Under the pieces are notes generated by a model, which searched no databases, was not told the DNA's origin, and worked only from the letters and a program-made list of their open reading frames with translations. Shown one piece after another: positions 1-10,247 of a stretch of 64,000 nt of DNA (position 1 is its first letter; each line of letters begins with the position of its first letter). Made by a program: the position numbers and the translations under genes. This DNA comes from Coriobacteriia bacterium (GTDB lineage Bacteria; Actinomycetota; Coriobacteriia; Anaerosomatales; SLCP01), in contig JAUVXE010000005.1 in NCBI GenBank assembly GCA_030603745.1, positions 62,001 through 126,000 on the forward strand, read 5' to 3'.

Positions 1-2
1 GA

Positions 3-434
3 TCCGATGCCGTCCCGCAGGTCAGCGCGCCTGAACCGCATCAACTCGGTCGGCCGAGGATATCCTCTATCACCGCGAACACCAGCGGGCTGAAAGCTGC
101 TGCCACCGTCGTTCTCGAGATCGAGGGCGTGACCTACACGGGGGAGGCGTCCGGCCCCGCGAGCCAGACGGGCCGCCTGAGAGTGGTGGCGCAGGCCGCG
201 CTCGACGCACTCGACGGGTACACGGGCGGGGAGTACAGCTTCGCGCTTGAGGATGTCGCCATCATGCGCCTCGGCCGCGAGGACGTGGCCGTCTCATGTA
301 TCGCTCTCGTGTCGCCCCTCGGCGAGCAGTCGTTCGCCGGTTCCGCGCTGGTGCGCCAGAGCGACAACGATTCCATAGTCCGAGCGACTTTGGACGCGAT
401 CAACAGGCGCGTGGGCTTCTTGACAACGACATAA
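3..434 (+). CDS. Unknown protein, C-terminal part (runs off window start)
   Basis: The frame is open from base 3 and holds no ATG, GTG or TTG before the GTG at 129. Residues upstream of that GTG (LEIEG) read smoothly into VTYTGEASGP, so the gene probably begins outside the window and 129 is internal. The visible part is one alpha/beta-looking domain with a conserved-looking start (GxxYxGEASGP), a helix RLRVVAQAALDAL, a central strand pair, and an end of the type GSALVRQSDNDSIVRATLDAINRRV. I do not recognise a named family. Codon use is GC-rich like the bulk of the window and unlike the block that follows, so this gene looks native and may mark the left edge of an inserted segment. Confidence 0.55.
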   Translation, partial: SDAVPQVSAPEPHQLGRPRISSITANTSGLKAAATVVLEIEGVTYTGEASGPASQTGRLRVVAQAALDALDGYTGGEYSFALEDVAIMRLGREDVAVSCIALVSPLGEQSFAGSALVRQSDNDSIVRATLDAINRRVGFLTTT

Positions 435-529
435 TCACGGTTTGGACCGATGCCGTGGCCGCCGCAACGAACACTGTACGCACACAATCGAGCGGAGCGG
501 ACAGCGTTCTTCCATCGCTAGCGGGATGG

Positions 530-563
530 GAGAAGACCTTTGCACCGGATAGGGGGTCTTCTC
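530..563 (+). promoter_or_regulatory. Hairpin covering the RBS of the small peptide gene
   Basis: GAGAAGACC (530-538) pairs perfectly with GGTCTTCTC (555-563), giving a 9-bp stem with a 16-nt loop. The G-run at 552-556, the only RBS-like sequence before the ATG at 567, lies at the loop/stem junction, so folding could block translation of the peptide. No T-tract follows, so this is not a classical terminator. Confidence 0.45.
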
Positions 564-566
564 ACT

Positions 567-644
567 ATGAAGCGGATCATCATTCTTCTCAGCTCGCTTA
601 CCGCGCTGGTTCTCAGCGGCGGTGCCATCATGAAGGTTGGATAG
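567..644 (+). CDS. Small hydrophobic peptide, 25 residues
   Basis: This ORF reads MKRIIILLSSLTALVLSGGA followed by five residues ending in KVG. A two-residue basic start followed by a single hydrophobic run looks like a bare signal peptide or one short membrane segment. An AGGGGG sequence lies about ten bases upstream, inside the hairpin at 530-563. It sits directly before the HD-GYP gene in the same orientation. It could be a secreted signalling peptide, a membrane microprotein partner of the HD-GYP or DUF5317 proteins, or a translated leader. It is too short for codon statistics, and the call rests on RBS, composition and position only. Confidence 0.4.
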   Translation: MKRIIILLSSLTALVLSGGAIMKVG

Positions 645-702
645 GGAGAACATCTGGCTGGGGTTGTCGGTCCAAGATTCGGAAGCCAGCGGGGGGTAAG
701 TG

Positions 703-1980
703 ATGGTGAGCCATCGAGCCTCCCGCTGGTTTTCCGTCCTTTCATATACTGTTCTTGCTGTCGGCTTGGTGACGGTACTGGTCTCATTCGCCGCCCGGCC
801 CTTCGCCCTGAGTGCCACGTTCGCCGTTCTGTTGATTGCTGCTATCGCTTCGGAGAACGCAGCATTACCGCTCCCAAGAGGCGGTACCACCTCGCTCGCA
901 TACCCCATGATTACTGCGGCCGCGATGCTGTTGGGGCCCGCGGCAGCTGGAGTCGTTGCCTTGTCGTGTACGGTGACCCTGCGCGAACTTCGTCGTGGCG
1001 TCGAAATGAATGTGGCAGCCATCAACGCTGGGCAGCTTGGCTTGTCTGCTACCCTGCCGGCCTGGATGTACGTGGTTCTGGGAGGCAGGATACTGCTTTC
1101 ACCGGATGGCGCCGTGAGACCACTCGCAGCTGCCGATTTTCCCGACATGCTGTTGCCCTTGGCTACGCTGGGGCTCGCCACATTCCTGGTGAACGCTGCG
1201 CTCGTCAGCGCCGGCATTGGACTCAAGAACAGGGTCTCGCCACTCAAGGTCTTGCGTTCAAACATCGCATGGACTTTCTCGTCTTACATGTCGCTGGTTG
1301 TCCTGGGGGTTGCAGTCGCGCAGGTGTTAACGGTTCACCCTGCAGCATTCATCCTCCTGGTGTTTCCATTGGTCGTGTCTCGTCAGCTCTATCAGCGCTA
1401 TCTGGTGCTCAAGGGGACATACCTCGACACGGTTCGCTCGCTGGTCGCTGCGCTGGAGGCGAAGGATCCGTACACGAGGGGGCACTCGGAGAGGGTAGCG
1501 GAGTACGCAGCAAGCCTGGCTGAAGAGCTCGGACTTGAGGAGCGAGAAATCGAACAGGTTCGAATGGCGGCGCAGCTACATGATCTTGGGAAGGTCGCGA
1601 TTGACAGCGAGCTCCTCCACAAGCCATCGCAGCTGACAGCACCGGAGTACGAAGCGATTCAACGACACCCTGAAGTCGGCGCCGAGATTGTTGCTCGTGT
1701 ACCCGAGCTGGCGGCGCTTACTGAGGTTGTGAGGTTTCACCACGAGCGCTGGGATGGGACCGGCTATGCGGTCGGCTTGTCCGGCGACCGAATTCCACTG
1801 CAGGCCCGCATTTTGGCAATCGCGGACAGTTACGACGCGATGACCACTGCGCGACCGTATAGGGAGGCGCTCGCCCCAAGAGAGGCATTGTCCGAGATCG
1901 CCAACTGTGCAGGAAGCCAGTTCGATCCCAGTTTGGTGGGATTCTTCATCCAGCAGAGGCAGGAGGTCGAACAGCGGTGA
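703..1980 (+). CDS. Membrane-anchored HD-GYP phosphodiesterase
   Basis: This 425-residue protein has an N-terminal region of several hydrophobic segments (about residues 12-50, 63-92, 110-130, 148-172, 190-228) and a C-terminal cytoplasmic HD-GYP domain (about 238-420). HD-GYP domains hydrolyse cyclic-di-GMP. The metal and catalytic residues are present: H261 in RGHSER, H293-D294 in LHDLGK, H322 in RHPEVG, H346-H347 in FHHERWDG and D375 in IADSYDAM. The signature reads DGTGYA rather than GYP, a common variant. ATG 703 is preferred to the GTG at 700 because of the G-run at 691-696. It overlaps the next gene by four bases, so they are translationally coupled. Third-position GC is lower than in the housekeeping genes. 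Confidence 0.92.
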   Translation: MVSHRASRWFSVLSYTVLAVGLVTVLVSFAARPFALSATFAVLLIAAIASENAALPLPRGGTTSLAYPMITAAAMLLGPAAAGVVALSCTVTLRELRRGVEMNVAAINAGQLGLSATLPAWMYVVLGGRILLSPDGAVRPLAAADFPDMLLPLATLGLATFLVNAALVSAGIGLKNRVSPLKVLRSNIAWTFSSYMSLVVLGVAVAQVLTVHPAAFILLVFPLVVSRQLYQRYLVLKGTYLDTVRSLVAALEAKDPYTRGHSERVAEYAASLAEELGLEEREIEQVRMAAQLHDLGKVAIDSELLHKPSQLTAPEYEAIQRHPEVGAEIVARVPELAALTEVVRFHHERWDGTGYAVGLSGDRIPLQARILAIADSYDAMTTARPYREALAPREALSEIANCAGSQFDPSLVGFFIQQRQEVEQR

Positions 1981-3131
1981 TTGCCGGGCGAGGCGCGCAT
2001 GCTGTCGCAGTTCTACTAGGCCAGGTGCTTGTGCTGGCTGGAGGAGTGGCGTATGCGTCCGCTGGGGTCCGTCAGACCGTGCCCTCTCTTGAACTAGCTG
2101 TTCTTGCCGTTGCTCTACTGCTGACTAGCCTATTGGATGTGGCCCTGTCGCATGGCGACACAGCGGACACCGACACGGCACTTCTCGTTTCCGGAATGTA
2201 TCTGTTCGGTGCGCACGAGATGATTCTCGCCGTGCTGCTGGCCCGAATACTGGTCCATCTGGCTGTGCCGAGTCGGCGCGCGATTGCGGACTTGATCTCG
2301 GGCCTGTCCAGGCGTGTGGCGGCAATCCTTCTCTGTGTGCCAATTCTGGGCGTGCTGAACTCTGCTCCACCTTCCTCGGAGTCTGGCGTCTACTTGGCGG
2401 TGGCGGGGCTTGGGACTGTGTTTGCCCTAACGCAACTCGTTGCCGGGCAAGTCTCGCGAGTGGGCTTGCGAGGAGACTCGCTCCTGAGACTCTTGGCGGG
2501 GAACCTTTCGCTACAGGGGCCGCTGCTGGCTGCAGGGGTGTCGGTCGCGGTGCTGGCCGTTGTGATTACGCCAGACATGGGTGCCTGGGGGATAGCTCTT
2601 ACCCTGCTGCTTCTCATCTCGATGCGCCAGTCCTTTGCACTGCTACTGGACATTCGTGCTTCGTACCGGGCAACCATTGAGGCACTGACAGGAGCGATGG
2701 AGGCCCAACACTCAGGCCAGCGGGGCCAGGGAGACCGAGTTGTCTCTTCGGCTCGATCCGTCGGGATTGCACTCGGGTGGTTCGGCTCAAGGATTGAACG
2801 GCTCGGTTACGCGGTTCTCTTGAACCACTACGGTCTCACGGTCGGCCCTGACGATGAGCAGGTAGCCGGTCGTTTGACCCGTTACCCGTTGCGGGACGTT
2901 GCCTTCCTGAGACCGGTGCTGCCTGTGCTGAAGATGCTTGAAGGACGAGGCAGCTCGAGTGTCCGCCGTTCCGATCTGAAACTTGCGTACGTGGCAGCTC
3001 GGGTGCTGGAGACTCACTCGCCCGAAAGGGGCACCCAAACCAGCCAGGCAATCGGCGAGTGTTTGGGGTCTGACGGTTGGCTGAGGCGTGCGGAGAACGC
3101 GCTCAAGAATGCTGGGTGTGAGGCATGCTGA
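1977..3131 (+). CDS. Membrane protein with degenerate (pseudo) HD-GYP domain
   Basis: This 384-residue protein has the same plan as its upstream neighbour: hydrophobic segments from about 8 to 215, then a domain beginning SYRATIEALTGAMEA that aligns with the YLDTVRSLVAALEA start of the real HD-GYP domain. The active-site positions are lost. RGHSER is replaced by RGQGDR (Q251), LHDLG by LNHYG (N283-H284), and RHP by RYP (Y303). The HHExxDG segment has no counterpart, and only a remnant of the closing helices remains (LAYVAARVLETHSPERG). It is therefore unlikely to be a phosphodiesterase and may be a regulatory partner or a ligand-binding sensor. It starts with GTG inside the preceding stop (GTGA) and overlaps the next gene by seven bases. 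Confidence 0.8.
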   Translation: MIAGRGAHAVAVLLGQVLVLAGGVAYASAGVRQTVPSLELAVLAVALLLTSLLDVALSHGDTADTDTALLVSGMYLFGAHEMILAVLLARILVHLAVPSRRAIADLISGLSRRVAAILLCVPILGVLNSAPPSSESGVYLAVAGLGTVFALTQLVAGQVSRVGLRGDSLLRLLAGNLSLQGPLLAAGVSVAVLAVVITPDMGAWGIALTLLLLISMRQSFALLLDIRASYRATIEALTGAMEAQHSGQRGQGDRVVSSARSVGIALGWFGSRIERLGYAVLLNHYGLTVGPDDEQVAGRLTRYPLRDVAFLRPVLPVLKMLEGRGSSSVRRSDLKLAYVAARVLETHSPERGTQTSQAIGECLGSDGWLRRAENALKNAGCEAC

Positions 3132-3676
3132 TGCCGTTGTTCATCGCAGGGGCGCTCCTCCTCGTATGGCCCACCGGCGGTCGCTACCGGCGCCTCGGAG
3201 AAGCTAACCTCCGGTGGCCCGCGCTCTTTGTCGTGGGGCTGGCGACCCAGTTCGCCTTCGCGCCCGTTCTTGGGCGGGCTGGAGTTCCGAATGCGCCTGC
3301 ATATGCTTGGCTCCTAGGCGCGGCCATTCTTGTGCTTGCGTGTCAGCTGAACTCACGAGTGTTTGGTCTGCAGCTGGCCAGTCTTGGTATTACGTGCAAC
3401 GCGCTGGTAATCGCAGCGAATCGGGGAATGCCTACGGACGAACAGGCGATTCTAGTCTTGGGTGCCGACCCCCTGGGGGCGGTCCTGCCGGGGACTCTCT
3501 ATCAAATCGCCGAAGAGGGAACCCGGCTGGTGGTCCTTGGTGATGTGTTGCCCGTTCCGGGGCCGCTCCCGATGAGGGGCGTTGCTAGTCTTGGCGATAT
3601 GCTGCTCGTTGTTGGTGTGGCAACTGCAATCATCTGGGCGGCCTCGAACAGGGCGGTGGCCGAAGACTGTGAATGA
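3125..3676 (+). CDS. DUF5317-family membrane protein
   Basis: This 183-residue integral membrane protein has about five hydrophobic segments. It shows the pattern I associate with DUF5317: an N-A-L-V-I-A-A-N-R-G-M-P motif near residues 92-103, then TRLVVLGDVLPVPGP and an SLGD segment before the last helix. The family has no assigned biochemical function. It overlaps the pseudo-HD-GYP gene, so the three membrane proteins form one translationally coupled unit. Their tight coupling suggests one complex or one pathway, possibly linked to cyclic-di-GMP turnover (inference). The family name is from memory of the motif and was not searched. Confidence 0.7.
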   Translation: MLMPLFIAGALLLVWPTGGRYRRLGEANLRWPALFVVGLATQFAFAPVLGRAGVPNAPAYAWLLGAAILVLACQLNSRVFGLQLASLGITCNALVIAANRGMPTDEQAILVLGADPLGAVLPGTLYQIAEEGTRLVVLGDVLPVPGPLPMRGVASLGDMLLVVGVATAIIWAASNRAVAEDCE

Positions 3677-3680
3677 GTGA

Positions 3681-3708
3681 TGATCGATACGGAATGCCGC
3701 ATCGATCA
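3681..3708 (+). terminator. Perfect inverted repeat after the DUF5317 gene
   Basis: TGATCGAT (3681-3688) and ATCGATCA (3701-3708) are perfect complements, and the loop can add a CGG/CCG pair around AATG. It lies four bases after the stop codon and about 80 bases before the regulator's ATG. There is no T-run, so it may be a Rho-assisted terminator, an mRNA end-stabiliser or an operator for the regulator that follows. Confidence 0.4.
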
Positions 3709-3787
3709 GACTAGGATTCCGATTCTGTCGCGTTGCTGCTACCATTCTTGCCGCCCCCAGGACTCCCTCCAGGTTTGGAGGTTACCA

Positions 3788-6700
3788 ATGGATGCGTCTG
3801 TGTCCGACAGATCTGCGCTGTACCGGGGTGGCATCGAGGTCAAGCGCCGGAGGATTCTTCGCTACACAGAACGGGCTTCTCCTTCGGCAGTCCTGATTTG
3901 CGCTCCGTCTGGATACGGAAAGTCCATCTCCGCGGCACAGATTGCCCGAATGGACTGCTTCGGTCGTCGGGTGTGGGTTCAGTGCTGCGGTAGCCGTTTC
4001 GCTGCCGACGCGCTTCTCTCCTTGGTGGCGTCAGAAGTTCAGGCGAAACGGGGATGCTCGGCCACGGGAGATTCGTCTCGTGATTCGAGGGACAGTCTGG
4101 CTGAGGTGGCGCGGGTCTTGGATGAGGAAGCTGAGCGCACGTGCGTGGTCATCGACGACTTGTGCCTTGAGGGAACCGTCACCGATGTTGCCGAACTTGG
4201 AAGACTGTTCTCGATGTGGGGCGGCAAACACACACTAGTGGTGACTACGCGCCTGGTCTCCGACGTCGACGTTGGATGGCTCCGACATTTCACGAGTGTT
4301 GAGGCTGAGGATCTGAAGTTCAGCCGGGACGAAGTGGACGCACTGCTTGGGGAGTGGCTGCCGGAGTCAGAACGGGCGGAGACCGTCGATCGGGTGACGC
4401 AGCTCGCTGGCGGGCAGGCGGCGCTGTTGGGCGTGATGGCCAAGCACTTGGTCATGGGCGCTGGCGAGGGTGCCGGCTTGGACTCGAGAATCGATCTGAG
4501 AAGCTTGCTCACCTCGCTCGCGGAGAGCCAGCTGACCGTCCAGGAATCGGAAGCGCTCGTCGCGCTATCGATATTGGGCACGGCCACTCTGCGGGAGCTC
4601 GGGAAGGTGAGAGAAGGTCTTGAGCGGGTTGACCTCGTGAGAATCTCTAGGTGCATCCCCCTCGTGCAGGTCACGGCAGGTCGGACCTCGGGACTGGCCC
4701 AAGCGTCGGTCCATGCGCTCGCGCAAGAAGTATACGCGTCTTCATCCTTTGCCGAAGCCCACGTGTCTGGCGACATGAACAACCTGCTGAGTAGCTGCGT
4801 GACGGTTCTTGAAGACCGGGAGGAGTACTCGCGCGTAGTTCCGCTCTTGGCTGAGAACCTACCGGAAGAGGAACTCGCAGATTGGCTGTTGACCAGGGGT
4901 TCCCGAGCGGTTGCGGCTGGTCACGCTGATGCCGTCGGACAGGCAGTCGACACCCTGACCCCGACGGTACTGCTGTCCCACCCGAGACTGCTTCTCATGA
5001 GCGCCGAGTATGGCGAGGCATCAAGCGATGTGATGATGCGTGCGGCACGAGCCACTGCAGCCGCAGACTTGGCTAGGTGTGAGGGCGATACTGGGACGCT
5101 CGCGGACGCACTGCTCGCGAAAGCAGAGGCCGCAAAGGACATGGGCAGAATCAGGGATGCGTGCCTTGCGCTGCAGGCAGTCAAGGAGCTTCCTGAGGCG
5201 ACGGTTGGCCGAGAGAGAGCCATGCTGACAGCAGCGCGTCTCATCACGTACGCATCGGGCTCGTTGGATCAGTCGATGGTCGCGAAACACCAGGCGGAGG
5301 TTCGTGCCGCACTTCTTGCCCACGACGTCTCGCTTGACGTGGAGGCACGACTACGTGCGCAACTCGGAGTCGCGGCGTTCCTGTTTGGGCGTATCAATGA
5401 GTCGGTGGCGTACTTCTCCCAGGCTGCAGAAACTGCCAGCGTCCCAGTGCTCTTGCGGGCGATGATTCTTGGGGACCTAGCTACTGTCCTCATGGAGATG
5501 GGCCGCTTCCCGCACGCGTCATCTGTGCTGAACGAACACCATCAGATATCCGAGGGCTTCGGGCTGGAGACCTATCGTGCCTCAGGGGATTGTACCCGAG
5601 CGTGCATTGGGTACTTTGAGGCACCGGGAGTTGCTCTTGAGACTATGGCTGACCAGCTCGAAATTCTGAAGCACGCGGGCGACCGCTTAACGGAGGCGCA
5701 CGTTCGGCTCTACAGGGCCTCGCTCTTGCGCGCAAGTGGCCGTGTCGATGATGCGATGGCAGACATCGAAGTGGTCTTGCGGTACGCGGCCAACCAGGAC
5801 ATCGCCTACCATCAGCTGCTCGCCGAGGTCGAACTCGCGGCCAACTTCCTCGCTTTGGGCGATGATCTCGCTGCCGTCCAGCACGCATCGCGAGTGCGTG
5901 AGGAATGTTCAACCAGGGGTGCGGCTTACCATGTGATGCGCGCCGATATTGTGCTGGCAGAAGCTGCCCGTCGCTGCGGTAGGTTGAACGAGGGCGTAAA
6001 CCGGTTCCTCGAGCATGAGGAGTACATACTTGAAGGAGCCGCAAACTTCGCGATTGCGGTGTATTCGAGGGCGTTCCCGGCGGTTATCCCGATGGTTGCC
6101 GCCGCACTTGGGGCCGAGAGCCTTCCTGCACATCTTCTGCGTATGCTGTCGGATGAGGATGCGGATCGCAGTCTGCAGGCCGGTGCGGAGATTCTACGTC
6201 GAGTGGATCTGGAAATCCTCTCGTCGAGACTCCTCGGTGCTCGATCCAGTGAGTGGATCGCCGCCCTCGACACTACACCGCCCTGCCGAGTTCGCCTGTT
6301 CGGGGGACTCGAGGTCCGAGTGGGCGGCCGGGAAGTGGCCGAAGGCGACTGGCGCAAGCGCAAGGCGCGCCTCCTCTTCGCGATGCTCGTGCTGCAGTAC
6401 GGCACTGATGTGTCGCGTGAGGCGATCTACGAGCACCTGTGGCCGGAGATGGACGAGTCGCGCGCCCGGAACAACCTGTATGTGATCTGGAGCGCCATGA
6501 AGGCGGCGCTGGAGCCGGGTGGCGTCAAGGGCGCCTCATGTCCGTACGTCAGCCACAAGGGCGGGGTCTGCCGAATCTCGACCACGCTGGTGCACTCCGA
6601 CGTCGCGGAGTTCGACCGAATCATCGCCGAGGCCAGGGCGGCCGAGAGCGCGGGCGATGCGGCCGCGGCTCTCCGGGGCTACGAGATGCTGGTCGACGTG

Positions 6701-7078
6701 TACCGGGGCGAACTCCTCCCCGGTGACGCATACGACGACTGGTTCTCCACCGCGCGCGACCGCTACCGGCAGGAGTTCGGCGATGCGATGCTCGCCAGCC
6801 ATCGCATCCTCACCTCTCAGGGTGATCATGCTGCCGCGCTCAGGATGATACGTCGGGCGATCGGTGCGGACGGGTGGCGCGAGGACCTCTACCAGGCGAT
6901 GCTGCGCTCACAGATCTCGATGGGTCAACGTGGAGCGGCAGTGGACACGTACCTGGCCTGCAGGACCCGCCTCGCCGAGGACCTTGGCCTCGACCCCTCC
7001 AGGGAGACGGTGACCCTTTACGAGCAGGTTCTCGCCATGGAGGAAGGACCCGGCGGACCCCGTCCGGCTCTGGACTGA
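3788..7078 (+). CDS. STAND-type ATPase/TPR transcription regulator with C-terminal SARP-BTAD domain
   Basis: This is a predicted cytoplasmic regulator of 1096 residues. It has an NTPase domain with Walker A APSGYGKS (residues 39-46) and a Walker B-like VVIDD, then a long helical repeat region (about 330-800) of TPR type. A winged-helix DNA-binding domain begins near residue 833 (CRVRLFGGLEVRVGG) and a BTAD domain runs to the end. The layout resembles MalT/AfsR-type regulators, but here the DNA-binding part is C-terminal and of SARP type. The start at 3788 follows a clean GGAGG (3777-3781); the frame also opens upstream to 3677 without an RBS. Base composition jumps to the GC-rich genomic norm at about 6280, near the SARP boundary, which suggests a mosaic gene. 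It may sense a ligand through the TPRs and control the upstream membrane genes (inference). Confidence 0.88.
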   Translation: MDASVSDRSALYRGGIEVKRRRILRYTERASPSAVLICAPSGYGKSISAAQIARMDCFGRRVWVQCCGSRFAADALLSLVASEVQAKRGCSATGDSSRDSRDSLAEVARVLDEEAERTCVVIDDLCLEGTVTDVAELGRLFSMWGGKHTLVVTTRLVSDVDVGWLRHFTSVEAEDLKFSRDEVDALLGEWLPESERAETVDRVTQLAGGQAALLGVMAKHLVMGAGEGAGLDSRIDLRSLLTSLAESQLTVQESEALVALSILGTATLRELGKVREGLERVDLVRISRCIPLVQVTAGRTSGLAQASVHALAQEVYASSSFAEAHVSGDMNNLLSSCVTVLEDREEYSRVVPLLAENLPEEELADWLLTRGSRAVAAGHADAVGQAVDTLTPTVLLSHPRLLLMSAEYGEASSDVMMRAARATAAADLARCEGDTGTLADALLAKAEAAKDMGRIRDACLALQAVKELPEATVGRERAMLTAARLITYASGSLDQSMVAKHQAEVRAALLAHDVSLDVEARLRAQLGVAAFLFGRINESVAYFSQAAETASVPVLLRAMILGDLATVLMEMGRFPHASSVLNEHHQISEGFGLETYRASGDCTRACIGYFEAPGVALETMADQLEILKHAGDRLTEAHVRLYRASLLRASGRVDDAMADIEVVLRYAANQDIAYHQLLAEVELAANFLALGDDLAAVQHASRVREECSTRGAAYHVMRADIVLAEAARRCGRLNEGVNRFLEHEEYILEGAANFAIAVYSRAFPAVIPMVAAALGAESLPAHLLRMLSDEDADRSLQAGAEILRRVDLEILSSRLLGARSSEWIAALDTTPPCRVRLFGGLEVRVGGREVAEGDWRKRKARLLFAMLVLQYGTDVSREAIYEHLWPEMDESRARNNLYVIWSAMKAALEPGGVKGASCPYVSHKGGVCRISTTLVHSDVAEFDRIIAEARAAESAGDAAAALRGYEMLVDVYRGELLPGDAYDDWFSTARDRYRQEFGDAMLASHRILTSQGDHAAALRMIRRAIGADGWREDLYQAMLRSQISMGQRGAAVDTYLACRTRLAEDLGLDPSRETVTLYEQVLAMEEGPGGPRPALD

Positions 7079-7176
7079 GGCCGCCGATGTCTGCAGAAGA
7101 TGTGTCGCACAGCGGCCGCACTCGATGGTCAGACGGTGTTAAGAACCTGCTAAGGACTGCTGTGTATGCTACTTCG

Positions 7177-7399
7177 TATCGGGGCAGCGTCAGTGTCCCG
7201 GCGGGGCGGGCGAACGGTCTTCGCTGGGTTCTCCGACAAGGAGCTGAGCGGACAGCGTGCGGTAGGACCGCAGGGTGAGGAGCCGGGGAGACTCCTGAGG
7301 GGCACCTATGCCGGTCGAGATGCCCACCTTCCGGACCCTGGGGGGATCCGAGAACGCCTCGGTAAGAGGTCGGTGACACGGTGGTGTCGCCGACCTCTT
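7177..7399 (+). ncRNA. Candidate structured small RNA between the regulator and secA
   Basis: The 403-bp gap 7079-7481 holds an extended -10-like TGTGTATGCT (7161-7170) without a clear -35. Several hairpins follow: GCGGT-AGG-ACCGC near 7259 and a nested GGTG/AGGAG...CTCCT/CACC fold near 7276-7308. The strong terminator-like hairpin at 7364-7399 closes it, and secA has its own promoter after that. This arrangement fits an independent transcript of about 220 nt. No match to RNase P, 6S, SRP or a named riboswitch was recognised. The short ORF here (7166 onward) lacks an RBS. Confidence 0.25.
7364..7399 (+). terminator. Strong 16-bp hairpin upstream of secA
   Basis: AAGAGGTCGGTGACAC (7364-7379) pairs with GTGTCGCCGACCTCTT (7384-7399) with one G-T pair and a four-base loop. 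It lacks a long T-run but separates the upstream transcript from the secA promoter. Confidence 0.6.
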
Positions 7400-7413
7400 C
7401 GCGTCAGCCCGTG

Positions 7414-7422
7414 TGCTAGAAT
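7414..7422 (+). promoter_or_regulatory. secA promoter, extended -10
   Basis: TGCTAGAAT is an extended -10 box about 60 bases before the secA ATG. The same word recurs before several other genes in the window. Confidence 0.5.
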
Positions 7423-7481
7423 CGTTCGTTGTCCTCCTCCTGCCGACAGGCCCCATTCTCACCTGAGAGGTGTTGTTCTTC

Positions 7482-10247
<2,766 letters not shown>

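Noticed and set aside
296-703. Plus-strand open frame of 135 codons before the HD-GYP gene
   Set aside because: It starts inside the first gene, has no RBS and no recognisable sequence. The hairpin and the small peptide frame explain the region better.
7250-7320. c-di-AMP or c-di-GMP riboswitch before secA
   Set aside because: GGGTGAGGAGCCGGGGAG superficially resembles actinobacterial ydaO elements, but the order of conserved blocks does not match, nor does any GEMM motif.
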